Shown here: positions 52,807 to 61,858 of the stretch, piece by piece
Position numbering within the stretch: position 1 is the stretch's first letter
Layout of the letters: each line of letters opens with the position of its first letter
Assembly (NCBI RefSeq): GCF_009746565.1
Contig: NZ_WRPN01000004.1
Span: forward strand, 228,628 to 292,627
Length of the DNA stretch: 64,000 nt
From: Mariniflexile maritimum
GTDB taxonomy: Bacteria; Bacteroidota; Bacteroidia; Flavobacteriales; Flavobacteriaceae
Reading direction: 5' to 3'
Program-made: the position numbers and the translations under genes
The notes under the pieces: model-generated
Seen by the model: the letters and a program-made list of their open reading frames with translations, nothing else
The model's database searches: none
What the model was told of the DNA's origin: nothing

Positions 52807-53889
52807 TTGAAAATACTAGACTGGTACATATTAAAGCGTTATCTCTTCACATTTTTTATGATGCTGTTGCTGTTTATTCCTATTGGGATAACCGTGCATC
52901 TTGCCGAAAAAATTGGAAGGATCCTTGAAAACGAGGTGCCATTGGGAGAAGTGCTTATCTATTTTTACAATTTCACCATCTATTTTGCTCATTTACTGTT
53001 CCCGCTATTTTTATTCTTGTCCGTTATTTGGTTCACTTCAAAATTGGCAAACAATACCGAGGTTATCGCCTTTTTAAGTTCGGGCGTATCGTTCACAAGG
53101 TTTCTAAGGCCCTATTTAATTGGGGCTACCATAGTTGCCATACTGTCCATATTATTGGGGCTTTATTTAGCGCCAAAAGCCAGTGAGGGTTTTAATGATT
53201 TTACTTATAAATATTTGAAAAAGGGAAAAACAGCTTTTGAAGATACCAATGTGAACGTTTTTAGGCAAATTAACGATAACGAAATTATATATGTAAGCAG
53301 TTTTGATGTTGCCAACAAAATTGGGCGCGATTTTACCCTGGAACACTTTGAAGGCAATAAACTGAAATACAAAATTACCGCCAATAACATTCACTACATT
53401 GAGGAAGATACCATTTACCGATTATCAAATTATGTAAAGCGCACTGTGGGCGAAGATAAAGACGCACTAGAAATAGAAGCCAGCAAGGACACCTTGTTCT
53501 CATTCGATGCCGATGATTTAATTCCTGTTATTTATGCTGCCGAAACCAAAATGTATGGCGATTTAAAACAATTCATTGCCAAGGAAGAGGCTAGGGGCTC
53601 CTCAAATGTGGGGCGTTTTAAATTGGTTTTGTACCGAAAATGGAGCTTGCCCGTTTCTGTTTTTATTTTAACCATTATTGCCGTGGCGGTTTCTTCCATA
53701 AAAAGGCGTGGTGGTATGGGCGTAAATCTGGCCGTGGGCATTTGTATTGCCATGGTTTTTGTGTTTTTCGATAAAATATTTGGGGTTATGGCCGAACAAT
53801 CCGATTTCTCGCCATTAGTGGCCGTTTGGTTCCCAAATGTTATTTTTGGGCTTTTGGCCATCTATCTGTTGCAGCATGCTAAGCGTTAA
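52807..53889 (+). CDS. lptG: LptF/LptG family permease, likely LptG
   Basis: 360 aa. The start is TTG 52807 (MKILDWYILKRYLFTFFMML), because no ATG fits and this N-terminus is conserved in the family. Three N-terminal helices, a periplasmic beta-jellyroll (about 130-260) and three C-terminal helices match LptF/G. It is the inner-membrane part of the lipopolysaccharide exporter LptB2FG. It overlaps the next gene by 14 bases. Confidence 0.9.
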   Translation: MKILDWYILKRYLFTFFMMLLLFIPIGITVHLAEKIGRILENEVPLGEVLIYFYNFTIYFAHLLFPLFLFLSVIWFTSKLANNTEVIAFLSSGVSFTRFLRPYLIGATIVAILSILLGLYLAPKASEGFNDFTYKYLKKGKTAFEDTNVNVFRQINDNEIIYVSSFDVANKIGRDFTLEHFEGNKLKYKITANNIHYIEEDTIYRLSNYVKRTVGEDKDALEIEASKDTLFSFDADDLIPVIYAAETKMYGDLKQFIAKEEARGSSNVGRFKLVLYRKWSLPVSVFILTIIAVAVSSIKRRGGMGVNLAVGICIAMVFVFFDKIFGVMAEQSDFSPLVAVWFPNVIFGLLAIYLLQHAKR

Positions 53890-54772
53890 GTTAAAAAATC
53901 ACCTGCATCTTCATTTTTTGGTTTTTATTGCTGGTTTTACGGCCATATTGGGCGAAGCAATTACCATTACGGCCATTCCCTTGGTGTGGTTTCGAATGGT
54001 TATGGCTTCTATTTTAATGTTTGTTTACATAAAAATAGCTAGGGTCAACATCACAATTCAACCAAAATCAATTATCAGGCTTTCAATAGCGGGTATCATC
54101 ATCGCTTTGCATTGGATTACTTTTTTTGGTGCCATCGACGCCTCAAACATTTCTATCACCCTTGCCATGTTTTCTTGTGGTGCTTTTTTTGCATCGTTGA
54201 TAGAGCCCATTATTTACAAACGGCGTATCATCTGGTATGAAATCTTATTTGGTATCGTGGTGATAATAGGGGTTTTAATTATTACACAAAGTGAAATAAA
54301 ATACATAACGGGTATTGTTTTAGGAATCTTATCGGCTTTTTTATCGTCCTTGTTTGCGGTTTTAAATGGAAGCTTTTTAAAACGGCATACGCCAATCGTC
54401 ATTTCATTTTACGAATTTTTAAGCGGCGTGTTTTTTATTTCCATTTATATTTTACTTTTTGGCGGCGGTTTTTCTAAATCGTTTTTTAATTTAAGTGCTT
54501 CCGATTTTGGCTATCTCTTCATTTTAGCATCGGTTTGTACGGCCTATGCCTTTATTGCGGCAGTGCACATAATGAAAGTTATTAGTCCCTACACAGTGGT
54601 TTTAAGCTATAACCTAGAACCCGTTTACGGCATTATATTGGCCGTTATCCTGTTTCCAGAGAAGGAACAGATGAGTTCTTATTTTTATTATGGCGCTATT
54701 TTAATCATTACCACGGTGTTGCTCAATGCCATTCTTAAAAACATAAGATTCATAAAAAGAAAACGTTCTTAG
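53876..54772 (+). CDS. DMT superfamily transporter (EamA family)
   Basis: 298 aa from ATG 53876, overlapping lptG by 14 bases; an earlier in-frame start would lie deeper in lptG. Ten helices come in two EamA repeats (FTAILGEAITITAIPLVWFR; later SYNLEPVYGIILAVILFPEK). It exports small metabolites; the substrate is unknown. Confidence 0.88.
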   Translation: MLSVKLKNHLHLHFLVFIAGFTAILGEAITITAIPLVWFRMVMASILMFVYIKIARVNITIQPKSIIRLSIAGIIIALHWITFFGAIDASNISITLAMFSCGAFFASLIEPIIYKRRIIWYEILFGIVVIIGVLIITQSEIKYITGIVLGILSAFLSSLFAVLNGSFLKRHTPIVISFYEFLSGVFFISIYILLFGGGFSKSFFNLSASDFGYLFILASVCTAYAFIAAVHIMKVISPYTVVLSYNLEPVYGIILAVILFPEKEQMSSYFYYGAILIITTVLLNAILKNIRFIKRKRS

Positions 54773-54795
54773 CTTTTTATAAAAATTAAAGTTTT

Positions 54796-54803
54796 TATAT
54801 TTG
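54796..54803 (+). promoter_or_regulatory. -7 box of accA
   Basis: TATATTTG matches TANNTTTG and lies 38 bases before the accA ATG. Confidence 0.4.
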
Positions 54804-54840
54804 TACATTAACCACTGATTAATAGCAAAACAAAATTCTT

Positions 54841-55794
54841 ATGGAATATTTAGAATTTGAACTCCCCATAAAAGAACTTGAAGATCAATTGCAGAAATGC
54901 CGACTCATTGGCACCGAAAGCGATGTTGATGTTACAGATACTTGTTCTAATATTGAAAAAAAGTTAATTGCAACCCAAAAGGAAATCTATAAAAACCTAA
55001 CCGCATGGCAACGCGTGCAACTATCGCGCCACCCCAATAGGCCTTACACGCTTGACCATATTAGGGCCATTTGCGGCGACACGTTCTTGGAACTACATGG
55101 CGATAGAGGTTTTAAAGACGATAAAGCCATGATTGGCGGTTTGGGAAAAATAGGCGACCAAAGTTTTATGTTTATTGGCCAACAAAAAGGGTACAATACC
55201 AAAACGCGCCAATACCGAAATTTTGGAATGGCAAACCCAGAAGGATATAGAAAAGCCTTACGCTTAATGAAATCTGCCGAAAAATTCGGGATTCCCGTTG
55301 TTACGCTTCTCGATACTCCCGGTGCATATCCTGGTTTGGAAGCTGAAGAACGGGGCCAAGGTGAAGCCATTGCCCGAAATATTCTGGAAATGACACGTTT
55401 AAAAGTGCCCATCATCACCATTATTGTAGGCGAAGGCGCATCGGGCGGTGCACTGGGCATTGGCGTGGGCGATGTGGTTTTAATGCTTGAAAACACGTGG
55501 TACTCCGTTATTTCCCCAGAATCTTGCTCGTCTATTTTATGGCGTAGTTGGGAATTTAAGGAACAAGCCGCCGAAGCTTTAAAACTTACCGCCAGCGATA
55601 TGAAAAAACAAAAACTTGTTGACGAAATTATTAAGGAACCACTTGGTGGCGCACATCGCGATCGTGAAAAAACCTTTCAATCGGTTAGCAATGCCATTGT
55701 AAAATCTTACGAAGCCTTAAAAAACTTATCACCAAAAGAATTGGTTGCAAAACGCATGGATAAATATAGCCAAATGGGCGTATTTAAAGATTAA
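54841..55794 (+). CDS. accA: acetyl-CoA carboxylase carboxyltransferase subunit alpha
   Basis: 317 aa, standard AccA length. Recognisable blocks are [74 protein letters not shown] and [17 protein letters not shown]. It pairs with AccD to transfer the carboxyl group from biotin to acetyl-CoA, the first step of fatty acid synthesis. Confidence 0.96.
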   Translation: MEYLEFELPIKELEDQLQKCRLIGTESDVDVTDTCSNIEKKLIATQKEIYKNLTAWQRVQLSRHPNRPYTLDHIRAICGDTFLELHGDRGFKDDKAMIGGLGKIGDQSFMFIGQQKGYNTKTRQYRNFGMANPEGYRKALRLMKSAEKFGIPVVTLLDTPGAYPGLEAEERGQGEAIARNILEMTRLKVPIITIIVGEGASGGALGIGVGDVVLMLENTWYSVISPESCSSILWRSWEFKEQAAEALKLTASDMKKQKLVDEIIKEPLGGAHRDREKTFQSVSNAIVKSYEALKNLSPKELVAKRMDKYSQMGVFKD

Positions 55795-55820
55795 TGCCGC
55801 AATACCAACTGTATTTTTAA

Positions 55821-55850
55821 ATCTGGAGAGTTTCGCTCCGGATTTTTTTT
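55821..55850 (+). terminator. intrinsic terminator of accA
   Basis: Stem ATCTGGAG (55821-55828) with CTCCGGAT (55836-55843), containing one U-G pair, followed by eight T. Confidence 0.85.
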
Positions 55851-55962
55851 GTGTTATTGACAATAATTTAAAGTTATCAACAGTTAAATTGTTGATGGAC
55901 TGTGAACAATCACAAGGCCATTTTTTATTAAAAACACCTTCTTTTTAGTTACTTTCGCTGTT

Positions 55963-57504
55963 ATGAAACAACCCGACCAAATTAAAGGATACAAAGTAGA
56001 TAAAAGTACGCTTATAAGTCTTGAAAAAGGAAAAATACCGCCACAAGCTCTTGATTTAGAGGAGGTTGTGTTGGGCGCTATGATGATTGACAAAAAAGGC
56101 GTAGATGAGGTTATCGATATTTTAAGTTCTGAAGCTTTTTACAAAGAAGCCCATCAGCACATATTTGAAGCTATTTTCCAGTTGTTTGAAAATAGCGAGC
56201 CGGTTGACTTATTAACAGTTTCAACACAGCTCAAAAAAAACTCAAAATTAGAGTTGGCCGGGGGCGATTTTTACCTTATTTCCCTAACCCAAAAAGTATC
56301 ATCCTCGGCGCATATCGAGTTTCATGCACGCATCATTTTACAGAAATTCATTCAACGTAGCTTGATCAAGATTTCAAGTGAAATCATCGAGGATTCGTAT
56401 GATGAAACCAAAGATGTTTTCGATTTATTGGATAAAGCAGAATCAAAATTATACGAAGTTACCCAAGGCAATATAAAAAAATCGAGCGAAACGGCCCAAG
56501 AGTTGGTTATTCAAGCAAAAAAGAAAATTGAGGAAATTTCAAATAAAGAAGGTTTGAGCGGGATTCCTACCGGTTTCCACAAACTCGATAAATTAACGTC
56601 TGGTTGGCAACCTTCCGATTTAATTATTGTGGCTGCACGCCCCGGTATGGGTAAAACGGCTTTAACGCTGTCTATGGCCAGAAATATTGCAGTCGATCAA
56701 AATATTCCTGTGGCATTTTTCTCTTTAGAAATGGCGTCGGTTCAATTAATAACCCGTTTAATTTCTAGTGAAACACAATTATCATCCGAAAAATTGCGTA
56801 CCGGAAAGCTAGAAAAGCACGAGTGGGAACAACTGAACGTAAAGGTAAAAGGCTTGGAAAAAGCACCCTTGTTTATTGACGATACCCCGTCACTATCCAT
56901 TTTCGACCTGCGTGCCAAAGCGCGCCGGTTATCATCGCAACATGGCATAAAATTGATTATCATCGATTATTTGCAGTTAATGACCGGTGGAAATAGCCAC
57001 GGCGGTAACCGTGAACAGGAAATTTCGATGATTTCAAGAAACCTAAAAGCCTTGGCAAAAGAGTTGAATGTACCAGTTATTGCCCTGTCGCAATTATCGC
57101 GTGCCGTGGAGACCCGTGGCGGTAGCAAACGCCCCTTGCTTTCAGATTTAAGGGAATCGGGCGCTATTGAGCAAGATGCTGATATTGTGAGCTTTATATA
57201 CAGACCCGAATATTATAAAATTGATGAATGGGATGACGAGGAACGCTCTCCAACCGAAGGGCAAGCCGAATTTATTGTGGCAAAGCACCGTAATGGTGGT
57301 TTGGAGAACATCCGATTAAAGTTTATTGGGCATTTAGGAAAGTTCGATAATTTGGACGTTTATGATTCGCCTTTCGAGTACCATTCCAAAATGAATGCCG
57401 CCGCCAACGACGATACTTACAAAACCGATTCCTTTAAAGCCAGCCCCGACCAAGCCTTTGGCAGTTCGTTTAACGATGATGAAGATAATGATGTGCCGTT
57501 TTAA
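55963..57504 (+). CDS. dnaB: replicative DNA helicase DnaB
   Basis: 513 aa. N-terminal DnaB domain: about 30-130 (PPQALDLEEVVLGAMMIDKK). RecA-like motor: Walker A ARPGMGKTA, Walker B LIIIDYLQLM, then NLKALAKELNVPVIALSQLS and DLRESGAIEQDADIV. An acidic low-complexity tail (NDDEDNDVPF) follows, as often in this phylum. No intein is present. It unwinds DNA ahead of the replication fork. Confidence 0.96.
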   Translation: MKQPDQIKGYKVDKSTLISLEKGKIPPQALDLEEVVLGAMMIDKKGVDEVIDILSSEAFYKEAHQHIFEAIFQLFENSEPVDLLTVSTQLKKNSKLELAGGDFYLISLTQKVSSSAHIEFHARIILQKFIQRSLIKISSEIIEDSYDETKDVFDLLDKAESKLYEVTQGNIKKSSETAQELVIQAKKKIEEISNKEGLSGIPTGFHKLDKLTSGWQPSDLIIVAARPGMGKTALTLSMARNIAVDQNIPVAFFSLEMASVQLITRLISSETQLSSEKLRTGKLEKHEWEQLNVKVKGLEKAPLFIDDTPSLSIFDLRAKARRLSSQHGIKLIIIDYLQLMTGGNSHGGNREQEISMISRNLKALAKELNVPVIALSQLSRAVETRGGSKRPLLSDLRESGAIEQDADIVSFIYRPEYYKIDEWDDEERSPTEGQAEFIVAKHRNGGLENIRLKFIGHLGKFDNLDVYDSPFEYHSKMNAAANDDTYKTDSFKASPDQAFGSSFNDDEDNDVPF

Positions 57505-57579
57505 GGATTAATCTTCTGTTAAAGACGTTCAATTAAGAAGAAAATTTAAGTATCTTTCAGCATAAATTTTGAATAATTA

Positions 57580-57615
57580 GTCATTTCGAAGAAGAAACGA
57601 CCGTGAAATCTCATT
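57580..57615. repeat. short dispersed repeat
   Basis: GTCATTTCGAAGAAGAAACG then ACCGTGAAATCTCATT resembles a dispersed flavobacterial repeat of this form that I recall from other genomes. It lies just before the next gene, between dnaB and a TTG start. Confidence 0.45.
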
Positions 57616-57630
57616 AAGTTTTATTTCATT

Positions 57631-58890
57631 TTGAAAAAACGCATCCTTATTTTTTCATTTTTCATTATTACCTCAAGTGCTTTCGCATCGTATATCCTCA
57701 TTCCTATGGATGCCGAAGGCCAAAAAAACCATTTAAAGGCCTATGGCATAACCTATTGGACGCTTTCTAAGGAACTGAAAGTGAAATGGTTGCTAAACTA
57801 TCGGGGTGGTTCTTTCTTATTGCCCGATACACAAGAGATCCAACGCGAATGTCAAATTCGTGGAGTGTCGTTTGAAGTGCTTTCCAACGCAAAAACCGAA
57901 AGTATTCTGGATGAAATAAGCAGCCCAAGCCAAAACATGGAGGCCGTTATTTTAGAGAAAGCCCCTAAAATTGCAGTTTATACGCCCCATGGCAAAAAAC
58001 CTTGGGATGATGCCGTAACCATGGTTTTGCAATATGCTGAGATTCCTTATGAAACCATTTACGATGAAGAAGTGCTGAATGATGGCCTGTTGGCGTTTGA
58101 TTGGTTGCACCTGCACCACGAAGATTTTACGGGTCAATATGGCAAATTTTATGGTGCCTACAAAGCGGCATCGTGGTACATACAAGATAAAAAGGATGCT
58201 GAGGCTTTGGCAACAAAGTTGGGGTATGATAAGGTTTCTGAAGAAAAGTTGGCCGTTGCTTTAAAAATTCGCGATTATGTTATTGGCGGCGGCTTTATGT
58301 TCGCTATGTGCAGTGCTACCGATAGTTTTGATATTGCGTTGGCGGCTGAAGGTGTTGATATTTGCGAACCCATGTTTGATGGCGATGGCAGCGATTCTGG
58401 CTACCAAAACAAAATAGATTATAATAAAACCTTTGCCTTTACCGATTTTATCTTGGAAAGAAACCCGATGGTTTACGAGTTTTCTTCCATTGACATGACC
58501 CAAAAGCGCATGATTCCAAAAACGGCCGATTATTTTTCGCTAATGGAATTTTCGGCAAAATGGGACCCAATTCCAACCATGTTGTGCCAAAACCATACGG
58601 CTTTGGTTAAAGGATTTATGGGGCAAACCACGGCATTTACCCGTGAGGAAATAAAATCGAACGTGTTGGTTTTAGGTGAAAACAAAGCCAATGGCGAAGC
58701 TAAATATATTCACGGTATTAAAGGAAAGGGCTTTTTTACTTTTTACGGCGGTCACGATCCGGAAGATTATGAACATAAAGTGGGCGACTCCAAAACCGAA
58801 CTGGACTTGCATCCAACATCGCCCGGTTACCGATTGATTTTAAATAATATTTTGTTTCCCGCAGCCAAAAAGAAGAAGCAGAAAACGTAA
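57631..58890 (+). CDS. exported protein often labelled asparagine synthetase B, no such domain seen
   Basis: 419 aa from TTG 57631 (MKKRILIFSFFIITSSAFAS, a clean signal peptide). The body contains KAPKIAVYTPHGKKPWDDAV, FDWLHLHHEDFTGQYGKF and YVIGGGFMFAMCSATDSFDI, a GATase1-like alpha/beta pattern around GGGFMFAMCSATD. A basic tail AAKKKKQKT ends it. Homologues in Bacteroidota are annotated asparagine synthetase B, but I see no ATP-PPi domain. The real function is unknown. Confidence 0.75.
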   Translation: MKKRILIFSFFIITSSAFASYILIPMDAEGQKNHLKAYGITYWTLSKELKVKWLLNYRGGSFLLPDTQEIQRECQIRGVSFEVLSNAKTESILDEISSPSQNMEAVILEKAPKIAVYTPHGKKPWDDAVTMVLQYAEIPYETIYDEEVLNDGLLAFDWLHLHHEDFTGQYGKFYGAYKAASWYIQDKKDAEALATKLGYDKVSEEKLAVALKIRDYVIGGGFMFAMCSATDSFDIALAAEGVDICEPMFDGDGSDSGYQNKIDYNKTFAFTDFILERNPMVYEFSSIDMTQKRMIPKTADYFSLMEFSAKWDPIPTMLCQNHTALVKGFMGQTTAFTREEIKSNVLVLGENKANGEAKYIHGIKGKGFFTFYGGHDPEDYEHKVGDSKTELDLHPTSPGYRLILNNILFPAAKKKKQKT

Positions 58891-58891
58891 A

Positions 58892-59356
58892 TTATTTGCT
58901 CAACAAGGCCATTTTTTCATTCACTTTATCCATAAAGCTGTGCAAGTAGGCGGGAACATCGTTTTTGTTGGTGTCTATACGCCAACTTTTAACAACGCCG
59001 TTTTTTGATATTTGAATGAAAACACCGCCTTGGTCGTAGCAATCTGGACAGCCCAAAACGGTTTCTTTTTCATTCAATAATTTTGATGGGAAAAAATCCA
59101 TGAGGTCATTTACTTGCCCAAATTTATCAGCATCCAACGCCACAAAATTAAATGCGGTATGCGAATAATCATTGTTGGTGTCTGCAAATAGGGTGCTGTT
59201 GGTTAATTTATAGTTGGTGACACAGCTTTTTCCAATACACATACCATAAAACCGACCAAAAATAAGATAATCTATTTTGCTTGTTTCACCGGTATCGTTG
59301 GTGGTACAACTAAGTAAACTAATGCATACAAGTAAAAAACCTAAAATATATTTCAT
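58892..59356 (-). CDS. lipoprotein of unknown function
   Basis: 154 aa with a lipoprotein signal (LVCISLLSCTTN, lipid Cys17). The mature part has a CIGKSCVTNYKLT segment and a later LGCPDCYDQGGVFIQISKNG. These Cys pairs might form disulfides or bind metal. Convergent with the preceding gene (1-base gap). Not recognised further. Confidence 0.75.
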   Translation of the reverse strand: MKYILGFLLVCISLLSCTTNDTGETSKIDYLIFGRFYGMCIGKSCVTNYKLTNSTLFADTNNDYSHTAFNFVALDADKFGQVNDLMDFFPSKLLNEKETVLGCPDCYDQGGVFIQISKNGVVKSWRIDTNKNDVPAYLHSFMDKVNEKMALLSK

Positions 59357-59385
59357 GTTTACAGTATGAAAAATGGAATGAACTT

Positions 59386-59829
59386 TTAAATAGGTTGATT
59401 TTCAATAACAACCACTCTTTTAAAGGTATAGATAAAGCCATCGGCTCCAGTACCATTTGAAATTTTATTTTGGTTGATTACTAATTGTGTCTCTGTAAAC
59501 GTGAAGCCGCCAAATTCATTGGAATTTATCACAAGGTATTTTTCACTGCCAACTTCGGTAACCGAAAAGTTGTATGAACCTGTATCAAAACCATCTTCAA
59601 TGGTGTTGTCGGTATTGGTATTTTTAACGGTTAATTTTCCGGTAGCATCATTAAAGTTCCAAACAATCTTATCCATGGGGAAATCTTTATCAACACCGGC
59701 AACTCCACCACTTACGTTTATTAAATGCCAGTAGGTAACATATACTTGTGGGGTTTCGTTATTATTGTCTATGGAACAATTGGTAAATGCGAGTAGGCTA
59801 AAAAATGCAAAAATTAGGGTACGTTTCAT
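59386..59829 (-). CDS. lipocalin-like lipoprotein of unknown function
   Basis: 147 aa with a lipoprotein signal (FFSLLAFTNCSID, lipid Cys19). The mature domain reads YWHLINVSGGVAGVDKDFPM, VWNFNDATGKLTVKN and a C-terminal FIYTFKRV, a beta-barrel pattern like small lipocalin-type lipoproteins. It lies 29 bases upstream of the other lipoprotein gene on the same strand, so the two are probably co-transcribed. Confidence 0.75.
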   Translation of the reverse strand: MKRTLIFAFFSLLAFTNCSIDNNNETPQVYVTYWHLINVSGGVAGVDKDFPMDKIVWNFNDATGKLTVKNTNTDNTIEDGFDTGSYNFSVTEVGSEKYLVINSNEFGGFTFTETQLVINQNKISNGTGADGFIYTFKRVVVIENQPI

Positions 59830-59983
59830 GTTTTTTCAATTTGAGTTAATATTGTTTAGATGTTAAAAAACCTAAATGGTTGCGTGATAAAAATAATAAA
59901 TTGCAATGGAAGCTATTTTATAATTAAATTTAGGCTATGAAATTAATTAAATGAAATTATCCGTTCTCAACGCATATAAAATT

Positions 59984-60406
59984 ATGAAATGCTTTCAAAA
60001 ACAACTAAAATTGAAACCTTATGCTAGGGGCTTTCATCTTATAACCGATACTATTTTAAACGCTATTCCTGAAATTGGCCAAATACAAATGGGACAATTG
60101 CAGGTTTTTATAAAGCATACCTCGGCAAGCTTGACCATTAATGAAAATGCCGATTTTACGGTGAGAGAAGATTTTGAAGCCCATTTCAATAAAATGGTGC
60201 CAGAAAATGCGCCATATTATAAACATAATTACGAAGGTGCCGATGATATGCCGGCACATATTAAATCATCTCTATTGGGTGCTTCCGTACAAATACCAAT
60301 TACGCAAGGAAAATTGAATTTAGGGATTTGGCAAGGTATTTATTTGTGTGAGCACCGGAACCATGGCGGTTCAAGGGAATTGGTGATGACGGCCTTTGGG
60401 GTATGA
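59984..60406 (+). CDS. YjbQ/UPF0047 family protein
   Basis: 140 aa from ATG 59984 (an ATG at 59951 is in frame but precedes the conserved start). The family blocks are LKPYARGFHLITDTI, FIKHTSASLTINENAD, PAHIKSSLLGASVQIPITQG and LGIWQGIYLCEHRNHGGSRE. Members are reported to have thiamine-phosphate synthase-like activity in vitro; the real role is uncertain. Confidence 0.9.
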   Translation: MKCFQKQLKLKPYARGFHLITDTILNAIPEIGQIQMGQLQVFIKHTSASLTINENADFTVREDFEAHFNKMVPENAPYYKHNYEGADDMPAHIKSSLLGASVQIPITQGKLNLGIWQGIYLCEHRNHGGSRELVMTAFGV

Positions 60407-60407
60407 T

Positions 60408-60441
60408 ATAAAAAAAAATCCGACTCAAAAGAACCGGATTT
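60408..60441 (-). terminator. terminator of the thrS-infC-rpmI-rplT operon
   Basis: Minus strand: AAATCCGG...CGGATTT followed by about ten T. A second, T-less hairpin AGGCG-AAAA-CGCCT (60477-60490) overlaps the rplT stop. Confidence 0.8.
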
Positions 60442-60489
60442 CTCATATATTAAGCGAATATAATATGTTTTACAATAGGCGAAAACGCC

Positions 60490-60834
60490 TTATTTTACTT
60501 TCTCTATTACGGCTTTAAAGGCCTCTGGGTTGTTCATAGCTAAATCGGCCAAAACCTTACGGTTTAGCTCAATATCGTTCGCTTTTAATTTTCCCATAAA
60601 TTGAGAATAAGAAAGTCCATGAATTCTGGCGCCTGCGTTTATACGGGCAATCCATAAGGCACGGAATGTTCTCTTTTTTGCTCTACGGTCTCTATACGAA
60701 TATTGCATCGCTTTTTCAACCGCATTTTTTGCTACTGTCCAAACGTTTTTACGACGTCCGAAAAAGCCTTTTGCTTGTTTTAGAACCTTTTTTCTTCGGG
60801 CTCTTTTTGCTACAGAATTTACTGATCTTGGCAT
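60490..60834 (-). CDS. rplT: 50S ribosomal protein L20
   Basis: 114 aa, standard length. The sequence [40 protein letters not shown] and [20 protein letters not shown] is unmistakable L20. It binds 23S rRNA early in assembly and, in E. coli, represses its own operon. Last gene of the operon. Confidence 0.97.
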   Translation of the reverse strand: MPRSVNSVAKRARRKKVLKQAKGFFGRRKNVWTVAKNAVEKAMQYSYRDRRAKKRTFRALWIARINAGARIHGLSYSQFMGKLKANDIELNRKVLADLAMNNPEAFKAVIEKVK

Positions 60835-60893
60835 AATTTTAATTGTTTTTTTGTAGTAGGCGGTTTTTAGTTGCTAGTCGTTAGTCATTAGTT

Positions 60894-60942
60894 TTTTAAC
60901 TTTTAACTTTTAACTTTTAACTTTTAACTTTTAACTTTTAAC
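60894..60942. repeat. seven-copy TTTTAAC heptad array
   Basis: Seven exact TTTTAAC units on the plus strand, i.e. GTTAAAA in the direction of transcription, between rpmI and rplT. Just beside it (about 60865-60893) are degenerate seven-base units of the form ACTAATG/ACTAACG/ACTAGCA on the minus strand. It is the same unit as the array after tgt. Confidence 0.85.
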
Positions 60943-60999
60943 TCTTTTTATGGCCTAACTCCAGGGTTTATAATTTATTTTAACCGGTTAAATTTGCTG

Positions 61000-61197
61000 T
61001 TACTTTAAGCGCAACATCAATTTAACATTGTTCTCATCCGCCTTATCTACTATTGTATCATGCGTCAAAGCGAGCTTACGTTTTTTAGACTTCTTTGTTA
61101 AGATGTGACTTTTAAAAGCGTGCTTTCTTTTAATCTTACCAGTACCAGTTAGCTTAAAGCGTTTTTTGGCACTCGATTTTGTTTTCATTTTAGGCAT
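61000..61197 (-). CDS. rpmI: 50S ribosomal protein L35
   Basis: 65 aa. The sequence [20 protein letters not shown] then [20 protein letters not shown] is typical L35. Operon thrS-infC-rpmI-rplT. The gap to rplT is unusually long (165 bases) because of the heptad arrays. Confidence 0.97.
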   Translation of the reverse strand: MPKMKTKSSAKKRFKLTGTGKIKRKHAFKSHILTKKSKKRKLALTHDTIVDKADENNVKLMLRLK

Positions 61198-61282
61198 TTT
61201 CTTTTCCTAGGTTTTAATTAATTCGCTTAATTACGGTGTGCTGAATGTATTTTCAGCATCTTATTTTACATAAGATATACTT

Positions 61283-61831
61283 TTATTTCTTTGGAGCAAT
61301 AAACATGGTCATACGTTTACCTTCCAGTTGTGGCATTTGTTCTACTTTTCCAAATTCCTCAAGGTCTTGGGCTAGGCGTAGCAATAAAATTTGCCCTTGT
61401 TCTTTAAAGATGATGGAACGCCCTTTAAAAAACACGAACGCTTTTAGTTTGGCGCCTTCTTTCAAGAATTTTTCGGCATGCTTCTTCTTAAAATCGTAAT
61501 CATGGTCATCGGTTTGTGGTCCAAATCGAATTTCTTTAATCACAACTTTTGTGGCTTTCGCTTTTATAACTTTATCACGTTTCTTTTGTTCGTAAAGAAA
61601 CTTTTTATAATCCATAACCTTACAAACAGGAGGGTCTGCATTTGGTGAAATCTCTACCAGGTCAAATCCTTGCTCTTCTGCTATTTTTAAAGCATCTCTG
61701 GTAGAATACACACCTATTTCAACATTCTCTCCTACAAGCCGAACGTTTGGTGCACTAATCTTAGAGTTAATTCTATGTTTATCCTCTTGTGAAACCCTTT
61801 TGGCGGGTTGCGATTTTCTTCTAATTGCTAT
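61283..61831 (-). CDS. infC: translation initiation factor IF-3, AUA start
   Basis: 182 aa if started at ATA 61831. The N-terminal domain requires the residues upstream of the first GTG (61711): [20 protein letters not shown] then [20 protein letters not shown]. In that frame TAA lies five codons before the ATA, and no ATG, GTG, TTG or CTG occurs between TAA and 61711. A rare AUA (or the AUU two codons on) must therefore start it. IF3 discriminates against such starts in E. coli infC (AUU), giving feedback control. Confidence 0.9.
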   Translation of the reverse strand: MAIRRKSQPAKRVSQEDKHRINSKISAPNVRLVGENVEIGVYSTRDALKIAEEQGFDLVEISPNADPPVCKVMDYKKFLYEQKKRDKVIKAKATKVVIKEIRFGPQTDDHDYDFKKKHAEKFLKEGAKLKAFVFFKGRSIIFKEQGQILLLRLAQDLEEFGKVEQMPQLEGKRMTMFIAPKK

Positions 61832-61858
61832 GGCGTTATATTTTTAAGTTAAACTTAT

